Assembly: GCA_030544215.1 (NCBI GenBank)
Contig: JARZZO010000011.1
Span: forward strand, 3,520,001-3,584,000
Origin: Zantedeschia hybrid cultivar
Lineage: Eukaryota; Streptophyta; Magnoliopsida; Alismatales; Araceae
Direction: 5' to 3'
Length of the DNA stretch: 64,000 bases
The position numbers were made by a program, and so were the translations under genes. Below the pieces are notes generated by a model, which was given only the letters and a program-made list of their open reading frames with translations, made no database searches and was not told where the DNA came from. Below, one piece after another: positions 16,001-28,000 of this stretch. Within the stretch, counting starts at the first letter, position 1; every line of letters begins with the position of its first letter.

Positions 16001-17478
16001 GCCTCGATTGCCAGGCAGGAACCGGCTACGACTGTGCAGTAGGACGTTGGCTCGGACTTTTCCTTCATCGAACCGCCAGCGAACTCCCAGCCTTGGAGCC
16101 CGTATGGCGACGTGCTAACTACAGCGCTCTCCTCTCTAGCGTCTCAGATCATCTTCCATGCAGCGGCTTTGTGTGATTGTTGGTGGGAGAAGGTCCGCCG
16201 AACTGAGGCTTTGCAAAAGGAGTTGTCAGATTCCTCGATGGAGGTTCTCCGGCACCGAGAGCAGTTGTCAGAGGCTAAGGCTTCGTCGAAGCGAATGGGG
16301 GAGGACCTGGCAAAGCTCCGGCGAAAGGCAGACGCCTTACGCCGAGAAGCCGATGCTCACATGGCCGCGGCCCATGAAGAGGGCATCCTGCAAGAGCCAT
16401 TGCCTATAGAGCTTCCAGGGAGTTCCAGCAAGAGCTAGATGAATACACTAGGAGGATAGGTGCCGAGAGCACAGCCCTTGCTTATCAAATGGAGTACATC
16501 AAAGGTCTGGCCGATGCCGAAGCAGTCTAGAATGAACATGCGACTACTCCTGAGGAAGGCACCGAGGAGAGTGACGCGGCTCGGCCGTAGTTGTATATCT
16601 TCTCTTTTTTTTTAATGTTTGGCTCGTCAGAGCCTCCTTGTTTAACTCACTTTATTGCTTGGCTGGTCTTCCGGTCATAATAGATATGATGTCGTTTCTG
16701 CATCAGTTTATACTCCTCCCTTCTATTTTTTAGTTAGCAGCTTTAGTTTCTTCTTTTTGACCGGTCAAAGTGGTTATAGCTTTCCCATACTTATTGCCGA
16801 TCGATTACGAGTGTGGAGTGCCTAGGCTTATACCTATAAAAAGGGGGCACAAGGAGGAGTTGATCTGGAGTTGCTTGTGTGTTACCTCTCTTGTAGCTTT
16901 TTTCATCTTTGTTTGGTCGGAATGACTTCCAACTATACGCGTGGAGTGAACACAGAACGAGCCAACCTTAGGGCTTCTACGGTCACTGCTAGCTCTCTTG
17001 ATAGGATAAGGGATCGGTTCCGAATCTAGATCGAGTTTGGGCTGCACATGCCTTTGGCCCAAGACTGCCTTTACTCGGGCAGTCCTGGATCTTTTATGGC
17101 CACCAAGGCCATGTTCGAGGTGGGCTTCTTCCAATCTTTATCTTTATCATAGAGCTGTTGCAGTTCTTCGCCGTAGCTCCCACCCAGATCATGCCGAACT
17201 CCTGGCATTTGGTCGTGGCCTTCAATGCCCTGGTACGTTGTTATGGTCCCGTTGGTGCTATGGTTGACATATTTTCTCATCTTTTCAGCGTCCGTCATTG
17301 CGCGATCCCTGGTGTACGTGGCTTCTTTTAGTTCCTCAACCTTAGTGACCAAGGGCCCTTCATTGTCTCCCCAAGCTTTCCCTCACAAGGGTGGAAAAAG
17401 GCTTACTTATGGGTCGACTGTTTGGCCGGCGGGGAGTGGCTGTTCCTCACAACTTGACGGGATTTTGTTGCCGACCCC
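13060..17478 (+). mobile_element. older LTR retroelement, left part (interrupted by the Tat insertion)
   Basis: A GC-rich block begins near 13,060-13,190. It has LTR-like wording (CCGGTTGTGATCCGGGAG, GAGTCGGATGTAGAG, then CCCTTTTATAAGGGC, a plausible TATA box). It is followed by a broken gag-like reading frame at 14060-16590. It is cut at 17478 by the Tat element and resumes at 31996, as shown by the ACCCC target duplication. The precise left end was not found. The nature of the 16,600-17,478 part is unclear; a short minus-strand frame there (17071-17352) reads like coiled coil and may be a further fragment. Confidence 0.6.
14060..16590 (+). pseudogene. gag-like ORF with 'putative gypsy type transposon' (Transposase_28-like) domain, broken
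   Basis: Reading starts at ATG 14060 and is interrupted by an in-frame TGA at 14198-14200 and a TAG after KVAY near 14525. Between them lies SIPTCVERLLNYFQLALGQ followed by NLWRLIIGFFILAKELG. This is the core pattern (small-residue-rich helix, LxPGQ-like turn, WR..I.F..L) of the Transposase_28 family found in gag-like proteins of large plant gypsy elements. Further on, 15070-16438 contains Ser/Glu-rich low-complexity sequence and then a coiled coil (WEKVRRTEALQKELSD, KRMGEDLAKLRRKADALRRE), the usual C-terminal half of these proteins. Several stops make it non-functional. Confidence 0.6.
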
Positions 17479-18794
17479 TGTAGGTGCTGAAAATTTGCTC
17501 GTGTGATTAATGTGAAAAACTATGTTGTTTAGGGTAAATTAACCTATTAAAAAAATGCAACTAAGGTGCTGTGATCGCCAGAAACTTTTAACTAAAAAAA
17601 AGCTTCAAAAGAGTTTGATCGCCTACCTGCTTAAACGCGGAAGAATGAATCCTTGGTTCCCCTCCTTCAGCCGGCTGAAGAAAGAGAGCCTCTTTGTTTT
17701 TTCGTTCTTGCTGTTGAATGTTGAGGATCGTCCAGAAGTTCTCCTGGCTTCGTGCTTGATTTCCCTCTTTTTGATTTCTTGTTGTTGTTGTTGAATGCAG
17801 CAAGGACAGAAACACAGAAAAATAAAGAAGAAATAGTGATGAGAATCTAAATGGAAATAATAAAGTTAACTATGGTTGGAAACATGTTTAAAACAGCAAC
17901 TCACTTGTTTAGATGGCTTTGAAACCCCTTTAGAACAGATGGTTTTGAAAAATTAATGATGTGGTGTGTGTTGCATGCAGTGAGTATGAGAGAATGAAAC
18001 TAATGAATAAAAATGAAATTCTAATATGAAAAACTTATGCCCAGTTGGAGAAGCCTTGAAGGATGAAGATCTGGAAGAAGGATGCCGACTTCTGGTGGCA
18101 GCGCTCCGGCGTGGTTACTCCGATCTTCAAATCGCTATAACGCTGTGGCTCAATAATTCTCTCTCTCTTTTTTTTTCTTTTTCTTAACTCTTTGATAGGC
18201 AAGGTATTTATAGGCATTTTCTGCGTTCGCGATTCACATAGAAAAATCTCGGATTTATCTACCTTAATCGACAGATAATTACTGATTAATTCATCTTTAT
18301 CTGTAATTATCTAAAACGCGTCCACCATGGGTGACGCCTTTCAGATTAATTAAGATAAGGATAAATATCCGGGAAAACTTATCTTTATCTTTATTAGCTA
18401 AAACGCGTCTACTTTGGTAGACGTCTTTTACTCTAATTAAGATAAGGATAAACATCCGGAAGAGAAGTTAAGACAGCTTAGGAAACTTAAATCGCGTCAA
18501 CCCTCACAGACGCCTTTTAGTTAATAACAATTAATTAAAATTCAAATTTAAACGTTAAAATAGGAATAAACTCTAAATAGCGTCCACATGAATCGACGCC
18601 TTTTAGGATTATGCATATTTTAACCGAAATTTGAGCTAAAATCAATTCGATTGATTAACTTAAACATGTCTGTTTGACCCGACACTCAAAAATATCAATA
18701 AAAATTAATTAATGATTAATTATCAGACCATTCTGAGGCATTATTATATGATATGAAATTTACTCGAAATGACGTCAAAATTAGCGTGTCTACA
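17479..18794 (-). repeat. 3' LTR of the Tat element
   Basis: Starts TGTAGGTGCTG and ends GTGTCTACA on the plus strand. It contains a minus-strand TATA-like TATAAATACC near 18205-18214 and four copies of the GCGTC palindrome at 18311-18344, 18398-18431, 18487-18520 and 18572-18606. Because the element is on the minus strand this is its 3' LTR. Confidence 0.95.
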
Positions 18795-21138
18795 GCTGCC
18801 TCACCTTGGCATCGTCTTTGCAAGGGAGTGAAATGAAATGGAATGTATTGAAAAGGTGATGCCAAGGTGTGATGAGACACGCTCTTAACATCATATGATT
18901 GGAATTTTTCTCAAAATCATCAATGAAGATAGTTCAATGAGATCAATGGAATTAATCCTGTCTGGATGAGGTAGACAAGGAAATAAAATAAGGTCGATCA
19001 ACCTCCTCAGAGTGGGAAGTACCCCAGGTCATAGACACTGTAGGTTTCATCATAGGGAGCGTTTGCCAGCCAATGTGGACGTGCTACAGCCATGATGGAT
19101 CTTAAAAGAAAACAAGAATATTGGATAAAGAATCCAATCAAGGATAGAATTCTAAGGATATCTTCGAGCGAACCTCAAAGATAATCAAGATACTCAATTC
19201 AGAATGGAATATTGCATATCATGTTGAATTTTTTGATTTAATGGTCTGAAACTTAATCAACAATTAATCCTTATCACAATGATTTCAAAGTCCTACATGA
19301 TGCATGCTGGGCTAAAAGAAAAATATAAAGTCAAATAAAATATAAATTAATCAAGGATAATATTGTTAAATTGTCATTAATGAGTCAAGACACCAATTCT
19401 TGTAATTCAGTGCTAAGTCGAAGCTCGTTTATCCACGCACCGTTTCACAAAAGTGGAACCATCGTCCTCACTAATTAACAACCCAACGGCCTATCCGTGC
19501 GATTAAGAATTCTCTGGAATTATCACTGTTTTTGTTGTAGGGGAACTCAAATTCCAGTTTCATCAAAAACACAAGGTCCTTGACATGATCTAATAAATAC
19601 TTATCATATAGTAATGCGAATGCAAAATAATTACATGAAATAATACAAGGGTAGAAATAACCGTCTTTTTAGCCACGGTCAGGACTTCTTGACTCCTACA
19701 GTGGGATCTTCTTGATATTTTCCAGCTTTCTCAGGTTTTTTTTCTTGAATTTCCTGCAATCAAAATTGTTAGCTCCAAACAAATCTTCAATCAAAACCAC
19801 ATAATTTCGGATAAATGATAGAATTTTGGGTAAATCATAGAAAGGCTAAAACGCGTCGTGTCGAGAAGACGCCATTCAATGTTGAAACGCGGCAGTTCTC
19901 CTCGACGCCTTTCACTCACAGAAACAGGTTTCTGGCTGTTCTCTATTCGGATTCCAATTCTACCAATGCCTTATGTCCTGTATACAACTTGAACAAACAT
20001 GTTAAGTATCTGTTTAGGCTTATCCCCTTGCCTGGTTAAGTAACCGACTACTTGATCCTATCCTTGATAAAAGGGTCAAGGGGCATAGCCTTTATTAACA
20101 AAGGTAATGAGAATAATCGAACTTAAGCAAAATGCAACATGAAACATACTAAGTGCAACAAGCAGATGCTAATTGAAATATTTTTTGTTGTTTTGAAAAT
20201 ATTCATTTTTGTTTGGGGTTTTGAAATATATACTTTTTTTTTTTGATTGAATTTTGACATATATATTTTTTTTGAATTTTGACATATGTATTTTTTTTAT
20301 TTTTTGACATATGTATTTTTTTTTTTTAATTTTTGACTTATGTATTTTTTTGGATTTTGATATATGTATTTTTTTTGGGTTTTTGACTAAGAGATCAGCA
20401 TGGTACTCAGATCAAAAGATCATATTCATTTATTAACTTAATTTCCAAATTATTCTTTAACAACTTAGCTTAAACCCATCGTGTTTGAATTTGTGTTTCC
20501 ATTCGTGATCCCATTTGATGATTTGACCCTTAGTCAATGTAAGCAATTCCTTGAGTTTGAAGTACATCTCTTTAGAAAGAAAAGAAGAATGAGTTTAGAA
20601 AGCCCATGAGAAGGTTCCGGAGACTTAAAAAGATGTCCCTTTCCTACCCTAATATCCGTTGGGGTTCGGTCATTTCTTTCCGGGGTATTTATCGACCTTG
20701 CGTTCCCTTTTATTTCATTTCATGGCCTTCATGTAACGTTTGTAATGTAATGGCCTTTCGATTTGACATTTGGCTTTTGCCTTGCTTTTTCTTTTCTTCC
20801 TTTCTTTTCTATTCTTCGGGACGGATCTCCCCCATTTTTTTATGACGGCCTCCTACTAAGATGGCGGGTATTCTTGGTAGTGTATTCTAAGCCTCGTTCC
20901 GACATCATGGGCCGAGTTTAAAACAGAATTTTGCTTCAAAAAATGATTTGTACTTCGCACTTGTGGTCAAGCTTTCGATATTCTTTAGGACTTGTCATCT
21001 CTTGTTACTCACGAATCAAACGTGTCAGTGTGTGCAGTAATGGGCTTAAAGTTAAATTATTCAGACTGATAAGGAAATTTGAGTTTATAAACTTTCTGAT
21101 TCCACTGGTCTTTGTACCATACTGATCGACTCTTTAAC
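18795..21138 (-). other. long non-coding region between pol and 3' LTR of the Tat element
   Basis: About 2.3 kb without a supported reading frame in either direction. It includes two more GCGTC palindromes at about 19856-19915 and a T-rich repeat at 20217-20390. The stretch next to the LTR reads, on the minus strand, GCCAAGGTGAGGCAGC; it is only moderately purine-rich, so the polypurine tract is weakly defined. Confidence 0.7.
20217..20390. repeat. T-rich short tandem repeat
   Basis: About six units of roughly 30 bases, each a TTTTGACATATGTA-like core followed by a run of eight or more T. It lies in the non-coding 3' part of the Tat element. Confidence 0.85.
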
Positions 21139-21296
21139 TTAAGGGTAGTATTTCTTAAGATGTAAACCATTCCAGGGATGTTTTAGCTCTTCTCCTTCTG
21201 CATTAACAAGACGATAAGCGTTACCAGGAAAAGCGTGCGATACAACATAAGGTCCTTCCCAGTTGGGTTGGAGCTTAGAACGCGGACCACCAGGTT
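21139..21296 (-). pseudogene. out-of-frame end of integrase (GPY-type module) of the Tat element
   Basis: Directly after the pol stop at 21297-21299 the minus strand keeps coding in another frame to a stop at 21139-21141. It contains LQPNWEGPY, the GPY/F-type module normally found at the C-terminus of gypsy integrases, and ends HLKKYYP. A small insertion or deletion around 21295-21305 has separated it from pol. Confidence 0.75.
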
Positions 21297-24200
21297 TTAT
21301 AAAATTCTTTTGACAACCATTTCACCGACTTTGAACTTACGTTCAATGACTTTCTTTTGATAAAAACGTGCTAATCTATTTTGATAAACTTTTGCATGAT
21401 TAGCAGCTGACCATCTTTTCTCGTCTAAACGTTCCAATTGAGCAAGAAGTGCTGAACGATGTTCATCAATGGAAAATTCCTTATTCAATTGTACCCTTAA
21501 TGACGGTATGAGGATCTCATATGGAACTACCGCCTCCATTCCAAATGTTAAGGAATAAGGAGTTTGCCCAGTAGGCGTGCGGATTGAAGTTCGATAGGCC
21601 CATAAAGCCTGAACCAATTTTTCTGGCCAATCTGAGAACTTGTTAGATTTACACGTCTTTTTGATGATTTTTATCAAAGTCTTATTTGTTGCCTCTGCTT
21701 GGCCATTGCCTTGCGGATAATAAGGAGATGAATGATGCAATGCAATTTTATACCTGTTATAGAGATCCTTCAATTCCTGTGACACGAACTGCGGTCCGTT
21801 GTCGGTGACGATGGTGCTTGGAATTCCAAATCGAGTGATGATGTTCTTCATGATGAACTTGCAGACGGTTGATGCTTTGATCTCCACGTACGCTTCAGCT
21901 TCTGCCCACTTGGTGAAGTATTCCGTTGCCGTGAGAATGAAAGATTTTTGCTTGATGCCGGAATCTGGATTACCAAGAGGTCCAATAATGTCGAAAGCCC
22001 ACATGGAGAAAGGCCATGGGGAGGAAATAGGATGGAGTGAAGATGCAGGAGAATGAATTTTGTCGGCGTGAAGTTGACACTTAGCACACCTACGGACATA
22101 TCCTACGCAATCTTCTTCCATGGTTGGCCAATAAAATCCTTGTCTAAGGATCTTCTTTGCTAACATCTGTCCATTGACATGACCACCACAAACTCCACTA
22201 TGAGCTCCTTCCATAACCTTCCAAAGCTCATCTTCGTCTAGACATCTCAGAAGAACTCCATCAAAACCTCTCTTGTACAGTGCTCCCCCAACTAGGGTGT
22301 ATCGTTGAGCAACTCTCCTGATAGCTCTTTTCTCCTCAGTTGTAGCTTCCTCAGGATATGATTGATCTTCACAATATTTTGCAATTTCATAATACCATGG
22401 CTTCTGTTCATCATCCATCTCTTCTAACAGCTCCATTAACATGATTTCTCTTTTCTCAATGATATCTCCGTCTCTGACTTTCTTCAGCAATTTCTCCTTA
22501 GTTCTAAGGAATGAAGGGTCTTTCACGGCAGGTGAAAGACGCCTATGAACTATGATTGATTCAGATTGTTTGCTGATTGGAAAATCAAGAGAAGAAGCAA
22601 GTGAAGCTAGAGCGTCAGCTAAGATGTTTTGATTCCTAGGGACATGGACAAAGATCAATTTCGTGAAAAGCTTTGAGTAAGCAGAAGTAAGCTCTTGATA
22701 AGGCTTGAGCTTGGGATCGAGAGTTCGATACTTGGTCAGCACTTGGCGAAGAATTAGTTGGCTATCACCTACGATCCTGAGTTTGGTGGCACCATGAAAA
22801 TGAGCAGCCTCGAGGCCAGCAAGGAGTGCCTCGTATTCAGCTATATTATTTGTGACTGGAAAATCAAGCTGAAAGGCTTGTGGAATGGTGATACCTTCAG
22901 GTGATAACAGAACGATACCAATCCCTTTTCCATGAGAATTCAGAGCTCCGTCAAAATGCAGAGTCCACATATTATCTCTGATTTGATTTACGGACATCAG
23001 TTCCTCATCCGGAAACTCTGATCGCACTGGATCAAAACGAGAAAGGGGATGATGAGCAAGATGTTCTGCTATGGCATAGCCCTTGATCGCTTTCTGCTGA
23101 ATGTAGATGATGTCGAATTGAGATAGAAAGCTTTGCCATCGCGCTAACCTATCAGTAAGAACATATTTCTCTAGGAGGAATTTGATTGGATTCATCCTAG
23201 CGATGATATGGACTTCATGGGCTAGAAAATAATGCTTCAATTTCTGCACAACCCAGACCAATGCTGCACATGTTTTCTCCATCGCCGTATATCTCTGTTC
23301 AGCGGGGTTGAGAAGTTTAGAGAGATAGTAGGCTGCCCTCTCTTTTCCTTCTTCATCCTCTTGTGCTAAGACAGCCCCCACTGCTTCATCCAGGACTGAA
23401 ATGTAAAGTATCAATGATTTGCCTGGAGATGGTGGTCTCAAAACAGGAGGACTTGCTAAATAATTCTTTAATCCATCGAATGCCTCCTGACACTTATCGT
23501 CCCAATCGAACTTGACTCCCGGCTTGGTAAGCTCGTAAAACGGCTTGCACCTTTGTGAGTGCTGAGAGACAAAACGGCGAATAAATTGCAACCTTCCGAT
23601 TAATCCTCTCAACTCTTTCAAATTTTTAGGAGGTGGCATTTCTCTAATAGCCTTCGCCTTGTTAGGATCGATCTCAATTCCCCGTTTACTGACGATAAAT
23701 CCAAGCAATTTCCCTGAAGATACCCCGAATACACATTTCTTGGGGTTCATCTTTAACTGATATTCTCTCGATCTTTCTAATACCCTTGCCAAAACTTTGG
23801 CATGCTCAGCCTTTGTTTTCGATTTAACTAATAAGTCATCCACATACACTTCCAGATCTATGTGCATCATGTCATGAAATATTGCCATCATAGCCCTTTG
23901 ATAAGTGGCTCCAGCATTCTTTAATCCAAATGGCATGACAACATAACAGTATGTTCCCCAAGGTGTAGTGAATGAAGTTTTCTCTTGATCTTCTTCTGCC
24001 AGCTTAATCTGATTATATCCTGAAAATCCGTCCATGAATGATAACGTCTCATAGCCAGCGGTGTTATCGATGAGTACATCAATATGAGGCAATGGAAAAT
24101 CATCTTTAGGACACGCCCGGTTCAAATCGCGAAAATCAATGCAAATCCTGACCTTCCCGTCCTTCTTCATAACCGGGACTATATTAGCCACCCATTGTGG

Positions 24201-25014
24201 ATAAAGGACAACTCTAATAAATTTGGCTTTATGCAACTTATCGACCTCTTCCTTCATCTTTAGAGCCATTTGTGGGCGGAATCGCCTTAATTTCTGCTTG
24301 ACAGGGCTAGCTCCTTCCTTTAATGTCAACCTGTGTTCAACTAAAGATGAGTCTAACCCTGGCATATCCTCATAACTCCAGGCGAAAGTGTCCTTATAGT
24401 CCTTGAGTACTTGTACCATTGCGTTCTCATCCTCTGTAGAAATATTTTTACTGACGAGGACAACCTTAGGTTCGTCTTCAGTCCCTAAATTAATTTCTTT
24501 GGTGGGCTCTTCTACGGCAGCTGAGGGTTCATCAAATCTCTTCACTCCACTGGCATATGCTTCAGCCGCGTCCTCGTCGTCTTCCTCAATGGGATCCTTT
24601 TCATGTACTAATTCATATACCCCGTACCCATCATTGACTGACTCATCATCCATGCAATCTTCTGGCATCTGAATTGGATTTTCTAGAAACTGAGGAATTA
24701 AAGAGCAAGAAGAGCACTTATCAGCTAAGTCCTGGAGGTATCTATCTGGAATTTGCCTACCCTTAGACTTCCTAGACTTCCTAAACTGACTAGACTGACT
24801 AGACTGCCTAACTTCACTATCATAACCTAAGGAAGACGAAGCAGAATGAAAATCCTGGGATACAAGTGGAAATACAAGAGAATCCTCCCGAGAGGAGGGA
24901 CAGAGTAAATCTAAAAGAGAGTCTTGACCGAAGGACCCGCGTGGCGGGGTGCAATCGGACAAGTAAGATGTTTCCTCGATGAGGATTTGGGAAGAATTTG
25001 TTGCCAGATTGGCG
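21297..25014 (-). CDS. pol: Tat-lineage pol: reverse transcriptase, two RNase H domains, integrase
   Basis: The frame is open from about 25039 to the stop at 21297-21299 and has no early ATG. It therefore probably depends on frameshifting from gag-pro or on loss of one base in the A run at 25015-25023. Counting from 24962, reverse transcriptase shows FMDGFSGYNQI and YVDDLLVKSK near residue 370. A first RNase H follows (LILYISVLDEAVGAVLAQ, about 520). A second, archaeal-type RNase H lies near 664 (LHFDGALNSHGKG, then AEYEALLAGLEAA, GDSQL, NILADALA). Integrase has its HHCC zinc site near 920, then catalytic motifs FDIIGPL (about 990), DNGPQF (about 1056) and PQGNGQAEATNK (about 1083). The protein replicates and inserts the element. 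The integrase tail is cut off by a later frame break. Confidence 0.93.
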
Positions 25015-28000
25015 TTTTTTTTTGGAAAATGAAAGAATTAAACATAAAGCAAGAATGAATAAAAATGGGAGGGGAATTAGACGGAGGAAGTGGCACCAAG
25101 GCCAGAGGATTGGGGGGATCATATAGTAATATGTCCCAGATCAGATCATACAACCTCTCCAGATCGAGAGGAGGTTGTGGTATAATGTCCCGAGGGGACA
25201 GAGTAATCATGACGGGCGGAGCCCGTGGAATATCTTCAATTACGACCCGCGACCAAGTCGGGGTCAAGAGCAGTGTACGAAATAAGGTATGGAGCATGAA
25301 GACATGTGAAGGATATGTCCCTCTCCAGAGCAGATCTGTTGTATAACCAGCTTCATAGGGGTCATCTGGTTCTCCTTCATCAGTCTCTTCGGACAGCAGT
25401 ATCCGCTTGTCAAATATAGCACCAGGGCTTTCAATTAGTTCATCAATCTGCGGCGGCCACTTAGGTTCTGCAGGATCCAGAAATAGTATGTTCAGTGCAA
25501 TATACAGGTCTCTGAGATCGAACCACCTGTACCATTCACATTCAAGATCATGAAATTTCCTCCTTTTCATAGGCCGCAGAGCCTCCAAGGATTGGTACGT
25601 AAATAGTTCGGAGCAATGTCTGGCCAAATCTCTCCCATATATATCATGGAAGTCAAAACAGGAAGTAATGACTACCGTATTATCATAGCTGAGTATGGGC
25701 CCTTTCACAAAGTGCGTATACAGGGTCCATGTTAAGGGATCTCGGCCTTCTTTGGGTGGTGTAGACATTGCCTCCCAGATTTTCGGGCCTTCTTTGATTT
25801 CTGCTTTCTGAACCAGATCTTGCTTCAGTTTTATTGGCCTATAGCCCAGACCACTTCCAGGTGCCGCTCGATGATTTCTGACAGGAGTGGTCCTGCCTTG
25901 CAATTGTGTGCCCAGACCTTTCCCAGGCTTGTAGCCGTTCTTCATCATGATCCTCCATCCTGGGGTACTCATGCACTTCCCTCTTTTGATAGCATCTAAC
26001 GGATATGGAGAGATAGTAGCGGCTTTCAGAGGATTAGCCACTGGGCGGTAGACCTGTAATACCGACAGAAAAGGTTGTCGGCCAGGTAAAACAGCAGATT
26101 TAATGTTCAATGAATGAGCAGCAGCAAGGATCGGCATGCTCGTTACTTTAATAATTCGTCCTTTATAAGGGAATTTGAGGCATTGATGATTCGTAGAAGG
26201 AATCGCCTCAAGAGATTTAATATAAGGACGACCCAAAATGGCATTTATAGAAGGGTCGATTTCCAAGATGTGAAATTCAACATCTGCATGACTTACAGGG
26301 CCCAGCTCCACCTTTAAATAAACCATTCCCAGAGGAGAACGGGTAGAATTGTCATATGTTGTTACTGATATGGGGCTGGGCAGCCATTTCTCTTTGGGCA
26401 CACCGCATAACTCCAGGGTCTTTGGAGGTAAAACATTGATCGAAGCCCCTGTGTCGACCAGGCATGCATCCACGGCTTTCTTACAGATGTTAACCGTGAT
26501 ACTCAGAGCCATGCTTCTGGCTGCCGGCGGTGCTAGTTCCGATGTATGAAATGTAATGGAGGGCTGATCCCCCTGAGGAACTAGTAGTGCTGTAATCTTC
26601 TCTACCGGCACGTCTTCATTGACCATCACCTTTTGCAGGTATTCCATTAAAGCTTCTTGGTGACTCTTGGATCTTTTGATCAGTTCTAGTATAGTGATCC
26701 GTGCCGGTGTCCGATCCAGGTGTTTCAACAAGTCATATTGAGTGCCTGGTGCACTCTCTTCATTGTGGGCTTCCTCAGTCGGCTGTGATGGGCCGTCTCT
26801 GACTGTGGACTGAGGAAAGACCTTGTTGAAAATCCTTCCACTCCGGAGCGCGTGTTCCTTAACCGTGGAGGATCCGGGTGACACTTTAAGTACTGCAGAG
26901 TTGGATGGTGCGGATGGCGTAGAGGGTTGGTAGGTAGGTGATGGCGTAGGGCTAGGTGGTGATGGCGTGGTGCGGATTAAAGGCCTAGAGGGTTGGATGG
27001 TGGATGGGTAAGTGGTTGGCGAAGTGGGGAATGGTACGCGTAATAGCAGTCTAGATGGTAAAGGCATATCTGGATAGGTGGTAGTGGTAGCGGGTGAAGT
27101 AGGAAATGGTATGCGTAATAGTGGCCTAGATGGTAGGAGGGGCGCGTTATTGGTTTGCGGGGGGTTATATGATGGAGGCGTAGGAGTGCGGGGCGTAATG
27201 AGTCTAAGGAAGGTGGGTAGCGGTAATGGGTTATTGGGCGTGGGTGAGTGATATGTAGGTGTGGGTATAGGGGTGATAGTAATGGGTTGTGGCCTTGGTC
27301 TGTGGATGGTGCGGCGTGGTGGTCGCTCTGCGGTACTTTGAACGTGACCCGTTGAACAAAGAGAGGAAGAATCCTCTACTCTCCACTGCTGCCCACGACC
27401 AGCCTCAGACTGGCTGTTCGTCAGGATGGGAGCAACCTGGTTTTGGTTCTGATGCTCCGGGAGTGGATTCTGCACTATGCCCATGTTGGGTGGTGCTACT
27501 GCTTGTGCCGGTGGTCTTGCTTGCTGCTGCTGCTGCTGCGGTCTCCTTGCCTTCAGGGCTGTTATGTATTTCTTCATTTCCTCCCAGTCTATGCCGCCAT
27601 GTTCGTTGAGATCATGGATATAATCTCTGAATTGGAAGCATGTGTCAATGGTATGCCCAGGTTGTCTGTGGAAGTAGCAATACCTAGACGTATCGGCATT
27701 TTGAGGCCAGACGGCCTTCTCTCTTGGCAAAACTAAGGCATTGGCTGCCATTAACGCGCTGAAGATATCTGCCAAGGATTCTGGGAGGGCCGGGTACTCT
27801 GCCCTTTTCGGGCCTGGAGGTCTCCTTTGCTGGTTGTAGTCACCAGGAGGAGGGACATTGTGGTACGCCGGCGGTGCACGCGGCTGGTACTGTGGCTGTT
27901 GCTGTTGCTGCTGATGTGGCTGCTGATACTGCTGTTGAGTGGGCTGCTGATACTGCTGTTGCCGTTGCGGCTGTTGCTGTTGCTGGCTCGGCTGCTGGGG

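Noticed and set aside
15070..16068. Several overlapping frames of 90-170 residues on both strands
   Set aside because: GC-rich, low-complexity sequence of a broken retroelement; only the coiled-coil part on the plus strand was kept as part of the pseudogene.
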